A stretch of DNA of 64,000 bases from Gigaspora margarita (GCA_009809945.1 WTPW01000087.1:201179-265178), one strand, 5' to 3'. Shown: positions 11,291-22,439, counted from the stretch's first letter. A program made the numbers and translations. The notes: generated by a model not told the origin, from the letters alone.

Positions 11291-14200
11291 ATCCTTGATA
11301 TCTTGGATCAATTGACAAAACAACCATGGTCCAGTCAAATTTCTTCTATAGTTCAAATCAGAATTCAAGATCAGTTGTAGCATAATGATCAAAACAACAA
11401 TCACTTTGTTTTGAAAAGTCACACTTATTACAAAACATCTAAGAAATCACTATTTATGCACTAACAAAAAAAATTTCTTGCAAAATTTTAATATAATGTT
11501 ACCTACTAAGCCACATTTTATTTAGAAGAAGACATGTAAATTGGCACGGATAATCCTAGTCAATCAAAACATGGGGAAATTAGTAAATCCCCAAAGGGTA
11601 TGCCCCTTGGGCATGCCTGTGGGCATGCCAAAAAGCAAATGCATGCCAATTCACATGATACAATTGGTCAATCATATTGGTCAAAAATCAAATACTCTAC
11701 AATAGCAATTTTTATTTTTTTTATTTTTTATTCTTATAATAAACAAAAAAATCTTCCAGATATTTACTCTCACAAATGGTAACAAGCACTGTACAAGATC
11801 CCAAGTATGATTAGAATTTTAAAATTTGTGTACAACATCTATTAAACTTTATAGAACACAATCAAAATTTAAACTAAGAATCCATTATGTAATTATTTTA
11901 GGGCAAATTTATTGTAACTAATGGTGACATTCTGAGCCAATCAAATTGCAAGATTAGATATGACAAGAAAATTAAAAAATTACAAATCACAATAACTTAA
12001 AATTAGACTATAAAACCATTGTTTGTATCTAGCAAAAAATGTTTCTTGAGGCATTTTATTATATGATAAATCTACTTCTAAGGGCTGTGTTATTAATCAT
12101 CTAATTATTTTTTATTAAAGGCCTACCCCTCTCCCCTCCTTAATATAGATTTGGTCAGGTTCCTTTATATAATTTCAATATTTTACCCCCTTCTCCTAAA
12201 AAATCACCTTATTTTTGTAACTTCCCTAACTCTAAATCTAACCCTAACCCAAATCTGGTTACAGTCACCACCAGTGACAAGCACATTTTTTTTATTATTT
12301 TATACACATTAAATAAAACTTTTTAAAATGCTTATTGCTTATATAACTCTTGATATTTATGATGTCTATATACTATACTTGACAATTAACTAAATCTATG
12401 AGATCACCTGAATATCTGAAGCTCTTTTTTACCCATTTGAACTAAAGACCTTCATAAATTCATTTTCACTCTTTTAAAAATGTAAACCATTATCAATCAG
12501 ATATTTATTTGAAGTAAATCCAATGGATATCTAGTGGATTTATTATTAAATTTTTGTCTAATAAATAATGGTTCACATTTCTATACCTTATAATTACAAA
12601 AATACTTGAATATGAAATATAAAAAATGTATTATATAGATATAAAAATATGTCATTAACATTGTTAGTTTACAAAATATTAAAAATTTTAACTTATGCAA
12701 ATATTGTCATATTATTTCAGTTGATAATAAAGTTTGAAAGCTAATAATAATTGTTGTGGATCATATCAAAATTGGATTAAAATGTTGTTGGTTTTATTTA
12801 ACCCTCTAAAACCCACATATACTTGTTTAATCAAACTCTACTCTAAACCTAACTTCTAACCTTAACCCCTACCCTAAAAAAATGAGCATAAACCATTTTT
12901 ATTTTTTGGTGGTTTGTCAATTTTATTAATACTACACATATTTCATTTTAATCTGATTTTATTTTAATCTGTCACAATAATCTATAAAATGATTGTTTTA
13001 GTAAACTTATTTATTTACCTGTCTAATATCTAAACTAAATGTTTTAATATAAATTATTTGATCCAAAAGCCCATCTCATTCCAAAATAACATGCACCTTA
13101 CAAAATAATGAAGTACCTCAATAATAAAAGCCCAAATTGCACATGTTTACATTAAACCTAGTACCTTATAGTTTTCATAGTATTGCGTATGTCAAAAAAG
13201 ATATATGACAATTATGCCAAGTTCAGGTATATCCTAAAAAGTATCCACTTAATAAAATGAGGCTCGAACAAAGAAAGCTAAGATTGGAAAAGATATATTT
13301 AACTATCTTCATTGAATGTCTATATAGTAAATTATGTGAAATATTTGATTGTGATTGGTCGGTTATGGGTTTTTAAGCTATAGTTATAAATGATTTTGAT
13401 TGGTTAATTTGTCGTCATGTGATTTATTCGGCTCATAAGGCATGCCGATTTTTTTATCCATGCCCCAACCCTAGTTCATGGGGCATCCACTTATTTGCGC
13501 GGGTAATACAAACTCTTGAAGAGAAAAAACAGAAAATATGCAAAAACTAGTGTTTAAATCGACCTTTGTGTACTAATTAAAAATGTCGGGAATGAAATTT
13601 TACACTTTATAACCTTTAAATGTTAAGTGTTTAAACCTATTGAATACTGATAATGCATATAAAAATTATAGTTCTTCTCAGGCTAAATTCATTATGGTGA
13701 AGGCTTTAAATATTCATTACCATGTTTTCATTTTCTACACTTAAATGATTGTTAAAGACATTAGGTACTGTAATAATATTAAAATATTGCACGATATTGA
13801 GCAATGATAACGCATATAACAATTATAATTATTCCAAGGCTAAATTCGTTATGGTGAAGGCTTTAAATTTCATTTCCAGGTTTTCATTTTCTACACTAAA
13901 TGAAAGTTAGATACGAACAAAATTCAAATAAAAAGGATTAAAGATGAATAGCTTAAACAAAATACCTTTTTGAATAATCATGTTTAACTTTGACAGGTGA
14001 ATTTTTATTGAAAAGTTAAGATAGAGAAACGAATAATTGGCCGATTTGTTCAGAACGACAGTGACATTCCACTAAAGTAGCAATTGTGATGGCATGCCGC
14101 AGAAAGCCATCTGTGTGCAAATAAGTAATAAAATCACATGTCTCCTTCCCTGGAGTTGGTAAGATGGGTCAGGAGAAAAGTTTGTTGGAGTCCTGGTGAA

Positions 14201-14405
14201 TCTGTTTTCCGTTCTCTGGTTTACATTGTTCTGGGGCTGCTAGCAGCTGGTTTCTTTATACCTGGCATGTGCTGTATGCAATTGCCCTTGATCATCCTAC
14301 ATTTCTGATCATTCACATATTTTGGCATAGCATGACATGCGTTGTTGTTCTGAGAGGCAATGTGAAGGTCGTATGGATGCTTCATTAAATTACGCAATTC
14401 TCATC
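11291..14405. other. Non-coding part of block A
   Basis: About 3 kb matched in block B at 46.1-49.9 kb. It has clusters of ggcatgcc/ggcatg motifs (11,597-11,650; 13,436-13,490) and short runs resembling ccctaaccctaa. No frame is conserved between the two blocks: candidate small frames at 11,600 and 14,140 are shifted in the other copy. No gene is called. Confidence 0.6.
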
Positions 14406-14590
14406 TAGTGTTCCGAGTTGGTAAAAATTTGCCAATCGATTAGTTGCCAACTATAGTTGCAACTTCATATCACGTGGCATTATAAGATAATTAGCCAATC
14501 AAACCCAAGAAATCAACACGGATCAGCCAGACTAAACGGAATATCTCGGAATGATATTAATTGAATGATTAATCGATTAGATGTTTCAAA
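14406..14590. mobile_element. hAT-type MITE, right end lost (block A)
   Basis: It starts tagtgttccgagttgg after tcatc, matching the complete copy in block B (49,950-50,170). The B copy's right end (..gatttggaacacta plus target-site duplication) is missing here: the sequence jumps from gatgtttcaaat to attacgtagattc, so about 130 bp are deleted relative to B. Confidence 0.7.
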
Positions 14591-14875
14591 TATTACGTAG
14601 ATTCAAGATTTGTGCATTACGTACAAAATGATAATCCATATTTGGCTAGCGCAATTCTAAAAGACAATGATAAAGCGATAAATGTAACATTCGTATAGTT
14701 ACAAATTTCAGAAAATATATAAATATAGAATTATGTGATGCATATTGCGATGTTTAAGTACAGAAATTCATGATTTACTGCATTGTCCAATGATACAGAT
14801 GTACACCAATATAAATGTCATAGTAATCATTTCCTTCGTAGTATTACATTCACTCCGTTCCTAACAATTGAATCT

Positions 14876-15349
14876 ATGAACGTATTTAATTATCCAAGAC
14901 TGGGGAATTATGGAAAATGTACACAATGTAAACAATACAACACTTCAGAGGCTTGGTGTCAGACATGTGATCCTAATATTGCAACTCGAGGGTGGACAAG
15001 TGGAAATAAAGAAATTGATGATTGCATAAAAGAATTTCAACTTAAGGCTACAAAATATGAAGATGTAATTAAATGGATTCCATTTGATAAACTGAATAAT
15101 ATGCAAAAGGTTGAAGAAATAGTATTCAAAGAAGATGTGATTGACTGTAATTCATTCGATGAACCGAGTAACCAACGAAAAATTGAAGATAAAGAAGCTG
15201 AAATAGTATTTGCAGCAACTTGGTTGGATGGAGCCCGAATAATTGATAAATATGATAATTATAATCGTATAAGGTCGCGCATATCGTGCACAGTTAAGCT
15301 CAAGACACTGGCAAAATTTCAATTAAATACATCAGATTTTGTACAAGAA
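14876..15349 (+). CDS. Exon 1, ribbon + N-lobe module 1
   Basis: 158 codons, starting MNVFNYPRLGNYGKCTQC and ending FVQE before gtaagt. It lacks the beta4-beta5 piece with which other modules begin, and has an insertion of about 17 residues before RKIEDKEAEIVFAATWLDG. The glycine loop is absent; the lysine in VKLKTL is kept. Confidence 0.85.
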
Positions 15350-18300
15350 GTAAGTTCGCAACTTTAATCTTTAACAACGCTATGCAGCAAAACCTCTATA
15401 GGTGCACGCTCTCGGGACCAATATTTAACAATGTGCACTTGGAGAACAATAAGAATTTATAGAGTGCATGTATATATTTGGACCAGAATTTGAGTGTGCA
15501 TTTAGAGAGCGTGCACTAATAGAGGGTACACTTATAGAGGTTTACTGTATATATTTAGGCCAGAATTTGAGTGTGTATTTAGAGAGGGTGAGCACTTATA
15601 GAGGTGCACTTATAGAGGTTTTACTGTACCATTAAAAATGCACAGCTTTATTTATTGATTACTTAATTTATTTATTTATTTATTTATTTAATAGTTTAAA
15701 AATCAAATGCAATTAAATAAAGATGGACTGACATCGGAGAATTATTCAATTTATGGAATAACTCAAAACCCAGAAACTAATNAATATATGATTGTATTTG
15801 ATTATAAAAGACATAAATTTTCTGGAANATNTGCGCAATGCAAACGATATAACACTTCAAATGCTTGGTGTCAGACATGTGATCCTAATATAGCAACTCA
15901 AGGGTGGACAAGTGGAAATAAAAACATCGATGATTGCTTAAAAGAATTTCAACTTAAGTCCACAAAATATGAGGATGTAATTGAATGGGTTCCATTTAAT
16001 AGACTAGATAAACTGCAAAAAATTAAAGCAACAGGAGCTAGAACAATATTTACAGCCACTTGGTTGGATGGAGTCCGAATTATTAATGATTATAATGATA
16101 AATATATAGGATCGCGTATATCGTGTACAGTTATACTTAAGACACTGACAGAATTTCAATTAAATGCATCAGATTTTGTACAAGAAGTAAGTTTACTACT
16201 TTATTATTTACATTGCTATGTCACTAAAATGTGTGGTTTAATTTATTCATTTATTTATTATTATTTATTTAATAGTTTAAAAATCAAATGCAATTAAATA
16301 AAGATACAATTTCCGGACTTACATCAGAATATGGTTCAATTTATGGAATAACTCAAAACCCAGAAACTAATGAATATATGATTGTATTTGATTATAAAAG
16401 ATATAAATTTTCTGAAACATGTGCGCAATGCAAACGATATAACACTTCAAATGCTTGGTGTCAGACATGTGATCCTAATATAGCAACTCAAAGGTGGACA
16501 AGTGGAAATAAAAATATCGATGATTGCATAAGAGAATTTCAACTTGCGGCCACTAAATATGAGGATGTAATTGAATGGGTTCCATTTAATAGATTAATTA
16601 ATCTGCGAAAGATTATATCGAAAGGAGTTAAGACAACATTTACGGCCATTTGGTTGGATGGAGTCCGAATTATTTATTATTGTAATGGGAAAAATATACG
16701 ATCGTTATAACGTGTACAGTTATGCTTAGGACGCTCAAGACACTGACAGGATTTCAATTAAATGCACCAGATTTTGTAAAAGAAGTAAGTTTGCTACTTT
16801 ATTATTTAACAATGCTATGTCACTAAAAATGTGTAGTTTGATTTATTTATTATTTGTTTATATAATTATTATTTATTTATTTAATAGTTTAAAAATCAAT
16901 TGCAATTAAATAAAGATACAATTTACGGACTGACATCAGAATATGGTTCAATTTATGGAATAACTCAAAGCACAGAAACTAATGAATATATGATTGTATT
17001 TGATTATAAAAGAGATTATTTTTCTGGAACATGTGCTCAATGCAAACAATATAACACTTCAGATGCTTGGTGTCAGACATTGATCCTAATATAGCAACTC
17101 AAGGGTGGACAAGTGGAAATAAAAATATCGATGATTGCATAAGAGAATTTCAACTTGCGGCCACTAAATATGAGGATGTAATTGAATGGGTTCCATTTAA
17201 TAGATTAAATAATCTGCGAAAGATTATATCGAAAGGAGCTAAAACGACATTTACGGCCACTTGGTTGGATGGAGCCCGAATTATTGATTATTATAATGGG
17301 AAATATATACGATCGCGTATATCGTGTACAGTTATGCTCAAGACACTGACAGGATTTCAATTAAATGCACCAGATTTTGTACAAAAAGTAATTTTGCTGC
17401 TTTATTATTTAACGATGCTATGTCAACAAAAATGTGCAGTTTGATTTATTTATATATTTATTATTTATTTATTTATTTAATAATTTAAAAATCAAAAGCA
17501 ATTAAATAGAAATACTATTTCCGGACTGACATCAAATGATGGTTCGATTTATGGAATAAAACAAAACACAGAAACTAATGAATATATGATTTTATTCGAT
17601 TATAAAAGATATTCTTTTAATGGAAAATGTGCGCAATGCAAACTATATAACACTTCAAATGCTTGGTGTCAAGTTTGTGATCTTAATATCGCAACTCAAG
17701 GGTGGACAAGTGGAAATAAAGACATCGATGATTGCATAAGAGAATTTCAACTTAAAGCCACTAAATATGAGGATGTAATTGAATTGGTTCCATTTAATAG
17801 ACTAGATAATCTGCAAAATATTGAAACGAAAGGAAGTAAAACAACATTTACAGCCACTTGGTTGGATGGAGTCCGAATTATTGATAATTATACCCATAAA
17901 AGGACACGTATATTGTGTACAGTTATGCTAAAGACACTTACAGTATTTCAATCAAATACACCAGATTTTGTACAAGAAGTAAGTTGTTACTACGTGTGAC
18001 ACTTAAAGACCACATTTGTCCATTTTAAAATTTTAAAATTCAAATCCTTAATTTATTTTAAAAATTGATTGTAATGTTTTTAAGTTGCTTAATTTTGATA
18101 GATCAAATTTCTTGAATTTGGATTGATATGGCTATATAAAAATACTATATTTTAAAGCTATATATTTTAAAAAGTTATTATAACTTTTTAAAAAAAAATA
18201 AAATTGTAAGCTGTGATAAATTGATTTAACTACAAAATGGCGGTCTCCTTTTTTTATTATCTTTTTTAGATCAAAAGTTATTAGATTTTAAAGTTTTTGT

Positions 18301-21300
18301 AGTCTTTAAGTGTTATGCACTGTACTTTGCCATTTAACAATAATATATCTCTAAAAATGTGTAATTATATTTATATAATAGTTTAAAAATCATATGCAAT
18401 TAAGTGAAGATTCAACTTATGGACTGCCATCAGAGAATATCCAAATTTATGGAATAACTCAAAACACGGGAACTAATGAATATATGGTTATATTTGATTA
18501 TCAAAGAGAAATGGATTATGGTAAATGTTTACACTGCAAATTATATAATACTTCAGAGGCTTGGTGTCAGACATGTGATCCTAATATAGCAACTCGAGGG
18601 TGGACAAGTGGAAATAAAGAAATTGATGATTGCATAAAAGAATTTCAACTTAAAGCTACGAAATATGAAGATGTAATTGAATGGATTCCATTTGACAGAC
18701 TGGATGATTTACGAAATATTGCAGATAAAGAAGCTGAAATAGTATTTACCGCAACTTGGTTAGATGGAATGCGAAAAATAAATCGTGTATTGGGTAATTA
18801 TGTACAATCACGTACATTATCATATATTGTTGAACTAAAGACATTGCCTTGCTATCAATTAAGCACATTACATTTTATAAAGGAAGTAAGTTAAACACAT
18901 CAGACCTTATAAAGAAAGTAAGTTTGGTATTCTATCGACTAACAATTTATATCTAATAGTTTAAAGATCAAATAGAGTTAAAGAATAATAAAATCTATGG
19001 AATAACTCAAAATACAGAAACTAATGAATATATGGTTGTGTTTAATTATTATCAAAGACAGGAAAATTATGGAGAATGTACACAATGCAAACGATATAAT
19101 ACTTCAGAGGCTTGGTGTCAGACATGCGACCCTAATATAGCAGCACAAGGATGGACAAGTGGAAATAAAGAAATTGATGATTTCATAAGAGAATTTCAGC
19201 TTAAAGCTACGAAATACGATGATGTTATTGAATGGATTCCATTTTATAAACTGAATAATATACAAAAGATTGAAGAGAAAGAATCTGAAATAGTATTTGC
19301 TGCAACTTGGCTAGATGGAATGCGAAAAATTAAAAATGTCGATAATAAATATATGCAATCACGTACATTATCATGTAAAATTGAACTAAAGACATTGTCT
19401 TGCTCTCAATCAAGCTTTATAAGAGAAGTAAGTCACATGTTATTTACTTATTAACGACCAACAATGCAGTGCTATTAACTTAGTTCTTTTATTTCATAAG
19501 TTTAAAGCTCAAGGAATAACCCAAAATGCAGTAACAGATGAATATATGGTTTTATTTGATTATCATACCAGACAAAACTATTTTGGAGAATGTACGCAAT
19601 GTAAACGATATAACACTTCAAATGGTTGGTGTTCGGCATGTGATCCTTATATTGCAACTCAAGGGTGGACAAGTGGAAATAATGATATTGATGATTGCAT
19701 AAAAGAATTTCAGCTTAAAGCCACAAACTATAAAGACGTAATAGAGTGGATTCCATTTAATAGACTAGATAATTTACAAAAGATTACTGAAGAAGATACA
19801 CAAACAATATTTATAGCAACTTGGTTAGACGGAATTAGAGAAGCTAAAATAAACATGCAATCACGCACATTACCTTGCACAGTTAAATTAAAGACATGGC
19901 CTACCTCTCAATTAAGTACACCAGACTTTATAAAAAAAGTAAGTTATTTAACTATTAAAAGCTTACAGCATATAATTAATCATAATATTAATAACACTAT
20001 ATTTTTGGTTACGAAGTTTAAAGATCACATGCTATCGAATAACATTTCTATATACAGTCTGACTCAAAATCTGTCTACAAATGAATATATGATAGTATTC
20101 GGTGATTCTGACTGTTATGGACATCAAAATGCAGGTACTTGTGCAGAATGTGGACGATACAATACCTCTCAAGGATGGTGCCAATCATGTGATCTTCAGA
20201 AGGCGTCTCAAGGTTGGACAAGCGGGAATAAAGGCATCGATGATTGTATAAGAGAACTTCAACTTAAAGCAATGTCATATGAGTCCGTAATTGAATGGAT
20301 TCCATATGATAGGCTAATTAATTTGCAAATGATTCAAGATGGTTCTGAATCGGTGTTTACAGCAATCTGGTTAAATGGAATACGAAAGATTAAATTTGTC
20401 GCCGATAAATACATACAATCGCGTAATTTATCATCTAAAGTTCAACTCAAATCAATTTTCAATTTACAATTAAACATGTCAGATATTATAAAAGAAGTAA
20501 GTAATTGTGGGCGTTTTAGGATCTTGAAATTAAAATAATGACATAACATAATGTTCTGATATTATCAAATTTATTATTAAAGGTTAAAAGTTATCTTAAT
20601 GAGTTATTAATAGGTTTTACGTGTCATAGTTTTGAGGGCTATAAAATTTATGGAATAACATTAAATACGATAACCAATGAATATATGATAGTATTTGATG
20701 TTATATATGGAAAATGTTTACGATGTGACAGATATAATACTTCTTGGGAATGGTGTCAATCATGTGATCCACAACAAATATCTCAAATATATGAAAGTGG
20801 AAACAAAATTATTGATGACTGTATTAGTGAGTTTCAGCTTAAAGCTACTGCATATGATAAGATTATTGAATGGATTCCATTCAACAGATTAGTTAATGTT
20901 CAAACAATTGGCAAAGGTGGCTTCGGTTCAGTATTTTCCGCCACTTGGCTAGATGGTATGCGAACATGGCAAAAATCACGCACTCAATCATGCATAGTTG
21001 CACTTAAGACATTGCCTGGTTCTCCAACAAGTTCCTCTAATTTTCTAAAAGAAGTATGTTATTATTTTTTAAATAGAGATTGGAATTGGTTTAATCAATT
21101 ATAAAAGGTCTATGTTTAATTTACTAAATATATTAGTCGACCAAAATTGGTTCAAATCTTGTGATATCAACTATTATTATTAACTGCATCAAGCCAACTT
21201 ATTAACACTATTTATTTTATGTTATTAAGTTTAAAAATCACATAAAATGTAGATTCGAGGGTAGTAACCTTGCGATATATGGACTAACTCAAAATACGGA

Positions 21301-22174
21301 AACTGGTGAATATTTAATGGTATTTCAATATGCAAATAGAGGAGATCTTCATAAATTTTTATTATCGAATTTTAAAAAACTTACATGGGAGAGTAAATTG
21401 CAGAAACTTACATGTTTAGCGTATGATTTATTTTACATTCATAATGCAGAGTATATTCATTGTGATTTACATAGTGGTAATGTTTTACTGAATCAGTCTA
21501 TTAATAGTCATGTACAATCATATATTTCTGACCTAGGATTTTCTAGAATGAAGAATGAACATAATTCAGAAAAATGTGTTTATGGAGTTATGCCATATAT
21601 TGCACCTGAAGTTTTATTGAATAAACAATATACACCAGCAGCTGATATTTATAGTTTTGGTGTTATTATGGCTGAAATGTCAACTGGACAAAGACCTTTT
21701 GATGGTTATCAATTTGATTTGAGTTTAGCAATAAAGATCTGTAATGGATTACAGCCGGAATTTGACCATGAAAAATCTCCTAATATTTACATTGAATTAG
21801 CTAAACAATGTATGGACTTAAATCCACAAAAACGACCTACTGCTAAGAAAATTTGTTTAAAAATTAATCATTGGTTACAAATTATAAATGGTTCGATAGT
21901 TAATAAAGAAGAACAGTCTCTAATGAATGAATTTTTGACCGCTGATGATATGATAAAAAGAGCATCAATTACCTTTCCAAAACATCCAGATTCAATGTAT
22001 ACTAGTAAAGCTATTAATTCTTTGGAAATAAAAAATGCTTTCATCTCAGCTCAAGACGTAAAAGGTTTTTACATTTATTGTGTATCTGTTTTAATAAAAA
22101 TATTATTGATCCATCTACTTATTTCTTTTATTAAATATATAGGCTCTGCTGAAATTGAGTTTATTATAGAGTAA
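14876..22174 (+). CDS. Kinase-like gene with tandem N-lobe modules, copy A
   Basis: Eleven exons recognised by conserved coding, gtaagt-type donors and tag/aag acceptors. Every intron is phase 0. Exon 1 and exons 2-9 each encode a ribbon (CxxC..YNTS..WCxxC D), the phrase GWTSGNKxIDDCIxEFQLKAT, then a kinase N-lobe (VIEWxPFxRL .. ATWLDG .. LKTL .. F). Exon 10 alone keeps GKGGFGSV (20,910-20,933) and VALK (Lys at 21,006-21,008). Exon 11 is the C-lobe: HCDLHSGN (HRD changed to HCD; Asp and Asn kept), DLG in place of DFG (21,530-21,538), APE (21,602-21,610), DIYSFGV and KRPT. The family is the TKL-like expansion of Glomeromycotina. The ATG at 14,876 is the first in-frame one; the frame is open from 14,774 but has no earlier ATG. 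Exons 3 and 4 carry 1-bp deletions and exon 5 has lost its acceptor AG. All exons are symmetric, so skipping exons 3-5 would leave one open frame. Whether it is expressed or active is unknown. Confidence 0.85.
15385..15626. mobile_element. MITE inside intron 1, copy A
   Basis: The left end cagcaaaacctctataggtg and right end cacttatagaggttttactg are inverted copies, with TA after the right end. Related to the TA-flanked MITE at 4,213. An internal right-end copy (gaggtttactgta at about 15,537-15,549) followed by a second ccagaatttgagtgtg shows a partial internal duplication. The same element is at the same place in copy B (51,020-51,265), so it predates the block duplication. Confidence 0.8.
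15695..16186 (+). CDS. Exon 2, module 2
   Basis: 164 codons after acceptor aatag, opening FKNQMQLNKDGLTSEN and IYGITQNPETNEYMIVFDYKR (kinase beta4-beta5), then the ribbon and N-lobe with QKIKATGARTIFTATWLDG and VILKTL. Three N bases (15,782, 15,828 and 15,831) fall in the beta5-ribbon part; the last two affect the first CxxC. Confidence 0.85.
16276..16784 (+). pseudogene. Exon 3, module 3, frameshifted
   Basis: 509 bp, so not a multiple of three. Relative to modules 2 and 4 and to copy B, one base is missing near 16,704 (cgatcgttataacg against cgatcgcgtatatcg), giving an early stop at 16,708-16,710. Acceptor aatag and donor gtaagt are intact. It has the RTLKTL duplication also seen in copy B exon 3. 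Confidence 0.82.
16888..17387 (+). pseudogene. Exon 4, module 4, frameshifted
   Basis: 500 bp. One base is missing near 17,080 in WCQTCD (cagacattgatcc against cagacatgtgatcc), breaking the second CxxC and the frame. The donor is gtaatt. This module has no partner in copy B and closely resembles module 3 and B module 3, so it arose by tandem exon duplication in A or was lost in B. Confidence 0.82.
17484..17978 (+). CDS. Exon 5, module 5, acceptor lost
   Basis: 165 open codons ending FVQE before gtaagt. The acceptor expected at 17,482-17,483 reads AA (aataa then tttaaaaatc) where all sister exons and copy B have aatag. Without a usable AG this exon is likely skipped, or spliced at another site. 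Glycine loop replaced by QNIETKGSKTTFTATWLDG. Confidence 0.78.
18382..18885 (+). CDS. Exon 6, module 6
   Basis: 168 codons, opening FKNHMQLSEDSTYGLPSEN, with CLHC and WCQTC, RNIADKEAEIVFTATWLDG and VELKTL, ending FIKE before gtaagt. The preceding intron (about 400 bp) is the longest in the array and is conserved in copy B. Confidence 0.85.
18960..19427 (+). CDS. Exon 7, module 7
   Basis: 156 codons after acceptor aatag. The opening is shortened (FKDQIELKNNKIYGITQNTET). Ribbon CTQC / WCQTC, QKIEEKESEIVFAATWLDG, IELKTL, ending FIRE. The 74-bp intron before it contains the leftover end of a module (agaccttataaagaaagtaag). Confidence 0.85.
19501..19938 (+). CDS. Exon 8, module 8
   Basis: 146 codons after acceptor cataag. 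The opening lost about ten codons relative to copy B (FKAQGITQNAVTDEYMVLFDY). It has CTQC / WCSAC, QKITEEDTQTIFIATWLDG and VKLKTW, ending FIKK before gtaagt. Confidence 0.83.
20017..20496 (+). CDS. Exon 9, module 9
   Basis: 160 codons after acceptor cgaag: FKDHMLSNNISIYSLTQNLST, then CAEC / WCQSC, WTSGNKGIDDCIRELQLKA, QMIQDGSESVFTAIWLNG, VQLKSI, ending IIKE. The most diverged module, closest to the true kinase exon. Confidence 0.83.
20583..21053 (+). CDS. Exon 10, active-type N-lobe
   Basis: 157 codons after acceptor aaag: VKSYLNELL .. FEGYKIYGITLNT, then CLRCDRYNTSWEWCQSC, YESGNKIIDDCISEFQLKATAY, IEWIPFNRLVNVQTIGKGGFGSVFSATWLDG and VALKTL, ending NFLKE before gtatgt. It is the only module with a canonical glycine-rich loop and an Ala at VAxK. 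Confidence 0.88.
21230..22174 (+). CDS. Exon 11, kinase C-lobe
   Basis: Opens FKNHIKCRFEGSNLAIYGLTQNTETGEYLMVFQYANRGDLHKFL, then the C-lobe to KKICLKINHW and a tail with KHPDSMYTSKAINSLEIKNAFIS, a tail type common in this family. The open frame runs to 22,174. The part after about 22,060 is rich in hydrophobic AT codons and may be an intron from gtaaaagg (22,059) to tatatag (22,142), with a short last exon. The 3' end is therefore uncertain. Confidence 0.8.
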   Translation, partial: FKNHIKCRFEGSNLAIYGLTQNTETGEYLMVFQYANRGDLHKFLLSNFKKLTWESKLQKLTCLAYDLFYIHNAEYIHCDLHSGNVLLNQSINSHVQSYISDLGFSRMKNEHNSEKCVYGVMPYIAPEVLLNKQYTPAADIYSFGVIMAEMSTGQRPFDGYQFDLSLAIKICNGLQPEFDHEKSPNIYIELAKQCMDLNPQKRPTAKKICLKINHWLQIINGSIVNKEEQSLMNEFLTADDMIKRASITFPKHPDSMYTSKAINSLEIKNAFISAQDVKGFYIYCVSVLIKILLIHLLISFIKYIGSAEIEFIIE

Positions 22175-22439
22175 TATAACAATATAGCACAATATAATGA
22201 AAATCTCTCATAAAATTATTTTCAGATGATACTTTGCTTCGTTCATAGAAACGTTATACCAATAAAAACTAACTATGTTGGTTTTTCAGTTACAAACTGT
22301 AGCGTTTGTTAGTAACTTGTGCAATGAGGAGTTCAGAATTAAAATGCAGGTATCTAATTTTGATAAAGATTGGTGACGTATTAATTAACAAATAAGCAAT
22401 GGATCAATCTTGGAATACGTTTATTTATAACTTTTTTAT

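Noticed and set aside
14783..14875. Earlier start of kinase exon 1
   Set aside because: The frame is open upstream to the TGA at 14,771 but the only upstream start would be TTG. The first in-frame ATG is 14,876 and its counterpart in copy B is 50,514.
17067..17444. Separate short gene starting at 17,067
   Set aside because: It is the downstream part of module exon 4 after its 1-bp deletion, preceded by out-of-frame codons.
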